Assembly: GCA_029883255.1 (NCBI GenBank)
Contig: JAOUJL010000057.1
Span: 1 to 8,240 of the forward strand
Direction: 5' to 3'
Origin: Candidatus Bathyarchaeota archaeon
GTDB taxonomy: Archaea; Thermoproteota; Bathyarchaeia; Bathyarchaeales; Bathyarchaeaceae
Length of the DNA: 8,240 nt
A model generated the notes under the pieces. It saw only the letters and a list, made by a program, of their open reading frames with translations, did no database searches and was not told where the DNA came from. The number at the start of each line of letters is the position of its first letter. Within the stretch, counting starts at the first letter, position 1. Positions 6,170-8,240 of the stretch are shown here, one piece after another. Made by a program: the position numbers and the translations under genes.

Positions 6170-6970
6170 ATGGATCTTATTGGGAAGTATGAGGAGAAGC
6201 CGTTTCCGAGACTGCGTGAAATTATAGTTGATACAGTAGAACAAGGTCTTAAGAGACACCACAGTAAAGGATTGATCGAGCTAGATGTAACCAAGGGACG
6301 GGAACGCATTAGGAAGCATAAGGAAAAAACTGGGGAAACGGTGTCCTTTACCGGCTGGATAATGAAGTGTATCGGGCAGGCAGTAGATGAACACAAGCAT
6401 GTTCAAGCTATGAGAAAGGGAAAAAAGATTGTGATTTTTGATGACGGGGACATCTCTGTTATGGTTGAAAGAATAGTTGATGACAGAGTCTTTCCCGTAG
6501 TATTCGTAGTGCGAAAAGCAAACAAGAAAAGTCTCAGAGAGATTCACGATGAAATTCGAAAGGCCCAAGCGCAGACAGAAGATGAATATTTTAGGAAGGA
6601 GGAGTCTCGAAGAGCAAGAATGCTTTTGTCATTGCCAAAGTTTCTCAGAAACTTCTTCTTCTGGCGAAAGATTAGGAAAGACCCGTTCTTTGTAAAGGAA
6701 TATCTTGGAACTGTAGGTGTAACATCCATAGGAATGTACGGGAAAGGCACGACAAGCTGGCCGATCCCCACAAGTCTCCAACCGCTCTTTTTTGCCTTGG
6801 GCGGGATAGCAAGGAAGCCAGGAGTTATAGGTGACAAGATCGCAATCCGTGAATATCTCTGCATGACGATTTTGTTTGACCACGATGTTGTTGATGGAGC
6901 ACCAGCAGCTCGATTCTTTGCACGATTGGCTGAACTAGTGGAGAACGGATTTGGGCTAATTGAAGAGTGA
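6170..6970 (+). CDS. Stand-alone 2-oxoacid dehydrogenase E2-type acyltransferase domain
   Basis: This 266-residue protein (from ATG 6170) is built only of the catalytic domain of dihydrolipoyl acyltransferases, which has the chloramphenicol acetyltransferase fold. Visible landmarks are the N-terminal FPRLREIIVDT segment, SFTGWIMKCIGQAV (about 60-73) matching the E2 helix with its SFT start, GTVGVTSIGMYG (about 181-192), GGIARKPG (about 211-218), and the catalytic HxxxDG motif HDVVDG with His238 and Asp242. There is no lipoyl domain and no E3-binding domain, and no E1 or E3 gene lies nearby, so it is unlikely to work in a classical dehydrogenase complex. Similar lone proteins occur in archaea and actinobacteria without a settled function; acyl transfer from CoA to an unknown acceptor is the reasonable inference. 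Residues about 137-180 are an Arg/Lys- and Phe-rich insert that might touch a membrane. The hydrolase gene follows closely on the same strand. Confidence 0.88.
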   Translation: MDLIGKYEEKPFPRLREIIVDTVEQGLKRHHSKGLIELDVTKGRERIRKHKEKTGETVSFTGWIMKCIGQAVDEHKHVQAMRKGKKIVIFDDGDISVMVERIVDDRVFPVVFVVRKANKKSLREIHDEIRKAQAQTEDEYFRKEESRRARMLLSLPKFLRNFFFWRKIRKDPFFVKEYLGTVGVTSIGMYGKGTTSWPIPTSLQPLFFALGGIARKPGVIGDKIAIREYLCMTILFDHDVVDGAPAARFFARLAELVENGFGLIEE

Positions 6971-7017
6971 GTTGGACATGCAATGAGTAAAACATCTGCT
7001 GGGAGTTGCCTTTCAAG

Positions 7018-7917
7018 ATGGAAGAAATGAAAGAATCCTATCACCCATTTAGATCCAAAGAAGCAAAGGAAAAATACTTGGTTTATTACGATGAGCGTGC
7101 AAAGCACTGGCCGATCGCTTCGGAGTGTAAGATGGTAGAAACTTCGTTCGGTCAGACGTTTGTACGTGCGAGTGGCCCCAAAGATGGACCTCCATTAGTC
7201 CTATTGCCAGGTGACACCGAGAACTCTCTTGCTTGGATACCTCAAATCGCAGCATTATCTGTCGACTATCGAACATACGCTCTGGATCACATCTTCGATA
7301 ATGGTCGCAGCATCTATACACGTCCAATGAAAAAATCGAGTGATTTTGTGCAATGGCTGGATGAATTATTCACTGCGCTCGAGCTGAACAACATTAACCT
7401 CATGGGTTTCTCCTACGGAGGTTGGCAAGCAAGCCTCTACGCCCTTTCTTTTCCTCAACGTCTAAACACATTGATTCTGCTAGCTCCAATAGGCCTACCT
7501 CCAAGACTCGAGGTTTTTGTGCGTGGGATTATCCAATACTTCATCCCTATTCGTTTTATCGTGAAACGATACCTCTATTGGTACAACGCTGACGCAGTAC
7601 GAAAGAACGAAACAACTCGAGAAGTTATTGACCGTATGGTAGATGAATTGCTTCTATCAACCAAGTGCTTCAAGCGTAGAGGATTTGTCAATCCAACCGT
7701 ATTGACAGACCAAGACTGGCAGAGCCTAGAAGTTCCCACCCTCTTCTTGGTTGGAGAGAATGAGGTGACATATTCTGCTCAGAAAGCCATTCAACGCTTG
7801 AATGATGTTGCACCTATGGTCAAAACATTAATCACCCCTGATGCTGGTCATGATCTTGCAATCGTAAAGACAGAATGGGTCAACAACGAGGTGCTGAAGT
7901 TCCTGACAAACCACTAA
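7018..7917 (+). CDS. Alpha/beta hydrolase (carboxylesterase-like)
   Basis: This 299-residue protein (from ATG 7018) has the alpha/beta hydrolase core. It shows PPLVLLPGDTENSLAW with the oxyanion-hole loop near residue 65, the nucleophile elbow GFSYGG with Ser132, the strand FLVGENE with Glu249 where the family usually puts an Asp, and AGHDL with His278. A lid-like segment of about 45 residues containing an amphipathic VRGIIQYFIPIRFIVK stretch lies around 165-200. There is no signal peptide, so it should act in the cytoplasm; substrate unknown. The N-terminal FRSKEAKEKYLVYYDERAKHWP and GQTFVRASGP segments resemble a bacterial-type hydrolase group, so acquisition from bacteria is possible. The start is uncertain: TTG 7006 and ATG 7027 are in frame, and GGGAG at 7001-7005 is 12 nt before ATG 7018. 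It lies 47 nt after the acyltransferase stop and is probably in the same transcript. Confidence 0.9.
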   Translation: MEEMKESYHPFRSKEAKEKYLVYYDERAKHWPIASECKMVETSFGQTFVRASGPKDGPPLVLLPGDTENSLAWIPQIAALSVDYRTYALDHIFDNGRSIYTRPMKKSSDFVQWLDELFTALELNNINLMGFSYGGWQASLYALSFPQRLNTLILLAPIGLPPRLEVFVRGIIQYFIPIRFIVKRYLYWYNADAVRKNETTREVIDRMVDELLLSTKCFKRRGFVNPTVLTDQDWQSLEVPTLFLVGENEVTYSAQKAIQRLNDVAPMVKTLITPDAGHDLAIVKTEWVNNEVLKFLTNH

Positions 7918-7983
7918 GGATTGTAATGTGCGCATCATGCATGCATAGCAGTTTTAGGAAGGTGTCCATACTTCCATTTCTGC

Positions 7984-7995
7984 TTATATAAAAAG
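7984..7995 (+). promoter_or_regulatory. Archaeal TATA box upstream of the SRPBCC gene
   Basis: TTATATAAAAAG is the best TATA-box match in the window. Transcription would start around 8012-8015, close to the first arm of the palindrome in repeat copy 2, leaving a leader of about 70 nt before GTG 8082. Confidence 0.5.
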
Positions 7996-8003
7996 CACCT
8001 TTA

Positions 8004-8048
8004 CCTACCCATGACATCTCATAACAGCTATTAAGTGTCAAAAAGAGA
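8004..8048 (+). repeat. 45-bp intergenic repeat, copy 2, with 29-bp interrupted palindrome
   Basis: This is the partner of 4548-4592, with 41 of 45 bases identical. The arms TGACA (8012-8016) and TGTCA (8036-8040) remain perfect, while the sixth pair is T opposite G, which could still pair in RNA. The spacing between the arms is exactly as in copy 1. It ends 33 nt before the SRPBCC start. Since a TATA box sits about 10 bp upstream, this copy would lie at the transcription start or in the mRNA leader. Confidence 0.75.
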
Positions 8049-8062
8049 TAATTATGGTTGAT

Positions 8063-8071
8063 AGGAAGGGG
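8063..8071 (+). promoter_or_regulatory. Shine-Dalgarno of the SRPBCC gene
   Basis: AGGAAGGGG lies 10 nt before GTG 8082 and is the purine-rich match that supports this GTG as the start. An in-frame TTG at 8058 precedes it but has no such signal. Confidence 0.5.
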
Positions 8072-8081
8072 AAGTGATATT

Positions 8082-8240
8082 GTGGGTAGGGTAGAAAAGT
8101 CGATTGAAATCAAGGCTCCACGTGAGAAAGTCTGGGAAATGCTTGCTTTTGACAGGTTTCCAGAATGGATGGATAGTATGAAGAGCGTGGCGTACACTTC
8201 CGAGGTGCGTACTTCCGAGGACAAGTATCGAGTGGGTGCC
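8082..8240 (+). CDS. SRPBCC (START/Bet v1-like) family protein, 5' part only
   Basis: From GTG 8082 an open frame of 53 codons reaches the right edge without a stop. The beginning VEKSIEIKAPREKVWEML followed by FPEWMDSMKSV is the standard opening of SRPBCC proteins (polyketide cyclase/START-like): first beta strand, KAP turn, helix with VW, then the FPEW loop. These proteins form a deep hydrophobic pocket for lipids, hormones or aromatic ligands; the ligand here cannot be inferred. Full-length members are about 140-150 residues, so roughly two thirds is missing. Residues 37-46 contain an in-frame near-duplication (TSEV/TSED, with ACTTCCGAGG at 8196-8205 and 8211-8220). The gene has its own promoter region with a TATA box and the 45-bp repeat, so it is probably not an extension of the hydrolase transcript. 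Confidence 0.8.
   Translation, partial: MGRVEKSIEIKAPREKVWEMLAFDRFPEWMDSMKSVAYTSEVRTSEDKYRVGA

Noticed and set aside
6544..7107. Minus-strand open frame of 187 codons
   Set aside because: It is a shadow of the acyltransferase and hydrolase genes, both of which carry clear catalytic motifs on the plus strand.
7937..7946. Perfect 10-bp palindrome ATGCATGCAT after the hydrolase gene
   Set aside because: It is a short simple-sequence palindrome, occurring once, without partner elements; chance is sufficient.
7957..7975. GGAAG/CTTCC hairpin as terminator of the hydrolase transcript
   Set aside because: A 5-bp stem with a 9-nt loop and only a modest T-rich stretch afterwards is too weak to call a terminator.
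4548..8048. The two 45-bp repeats as ends of a 3.5-kb mobile element
   Set aside because: They are direct, not inverted, repeats and enclose no transposase, recombinase or integrase gene. Their palindromic core fits a regulatory site better, though a repeat-mediated insertion cannot be fully excluded.
1..8240. CRISPR array, tRNA or rRNA gene
   Set aside because: I saw no regularly spaced repeats, no tRNA arms with a GTTC-type T loop in the gene-free stretches, and no rRNA-like sequence.

Overview
The window looks like chromosomal DNA of an archaeon. The left half (minus strand) encodes three subunits of formylmethanofuran dehydrogenase in the tight order fwdB-fwdA-fwdC. This enzyme starts or ends the archaeal tetrahydromethanopterin C1 branch, so the host should be a methanogen, an archaeal Wood-Ljungdahl CO2 fixer/acetogen, or an organism oxidising formyl groups. 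No methanogenesis-specific gene is visible. The mix of fwd genes with a cysteine-rich DUF3795 protein, a small Cys protein, a stand-alone E2-type acyltransferase and an alpha/beta hydrolase fits an uncultured Bathyarchaeia-like lineage better than a classical methanogen, but that placement is only an inference.

Layout. 1-754: fwdC, truncated by the left edge. 754-2445: fwdA. 2446-3903: fwdB. All three read leftward with overlapping or abutting ends and form one operon. 3904-4681: a long AT-rich intergenic stretch holding two alternating-GC tracts, several inverted repeats, one doubtful 32-codon ORF and copy 1 of a 45-bp repeat. 4682-7917, all plus strand: a six-helix membrane protein (DUF4386-like), a DUF3795 cysteine-rich protein with a C-terminal zinc-ribbon-like end, a 69-residue five-cysteine protein, a stand-alone 2-oxoacid dehydrogenase E2 catalytic domain (chloramphenicol acetyltransferase fold), and an alpha/beta hydrolase. 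7918-8081: intergenic DNA with a clear archaeal TATA box and copy 2 of the 45-bp repeat. 8082-8240: the beginning of an SRPBCC (START/Bet v1-like) protein, cut by the right edge.

How the genes relate. FwdB holds the molybdopterin/tungstopterin site that reduces CO2 to formate. FwdA condenses formate with methanofuran at a binuclear metal site, and FwdC is the scaffold subunit. FwdD and the ferredoxin-like subunits are not seen and may lie beyond the left edge. The rightward genes are a looser accessory group. The gaps DUF3795/small Cys protein (24 nt) and acyltransferase/hydrolase (47 nt to the chosen start) suggest two co-transcribed pairs.

The most notable non-coding signal is the 45-bp element (4548-4592 and 8004-8048, 41 of 45 identical). 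It carries a 29-bp interrupted palindrome with TGACA/TGTCA ends and lies upstream of the membrane-protein gene and of the SRPBCC gene. It may be a shared operator or leader element linking these otherwise unrelated genes.
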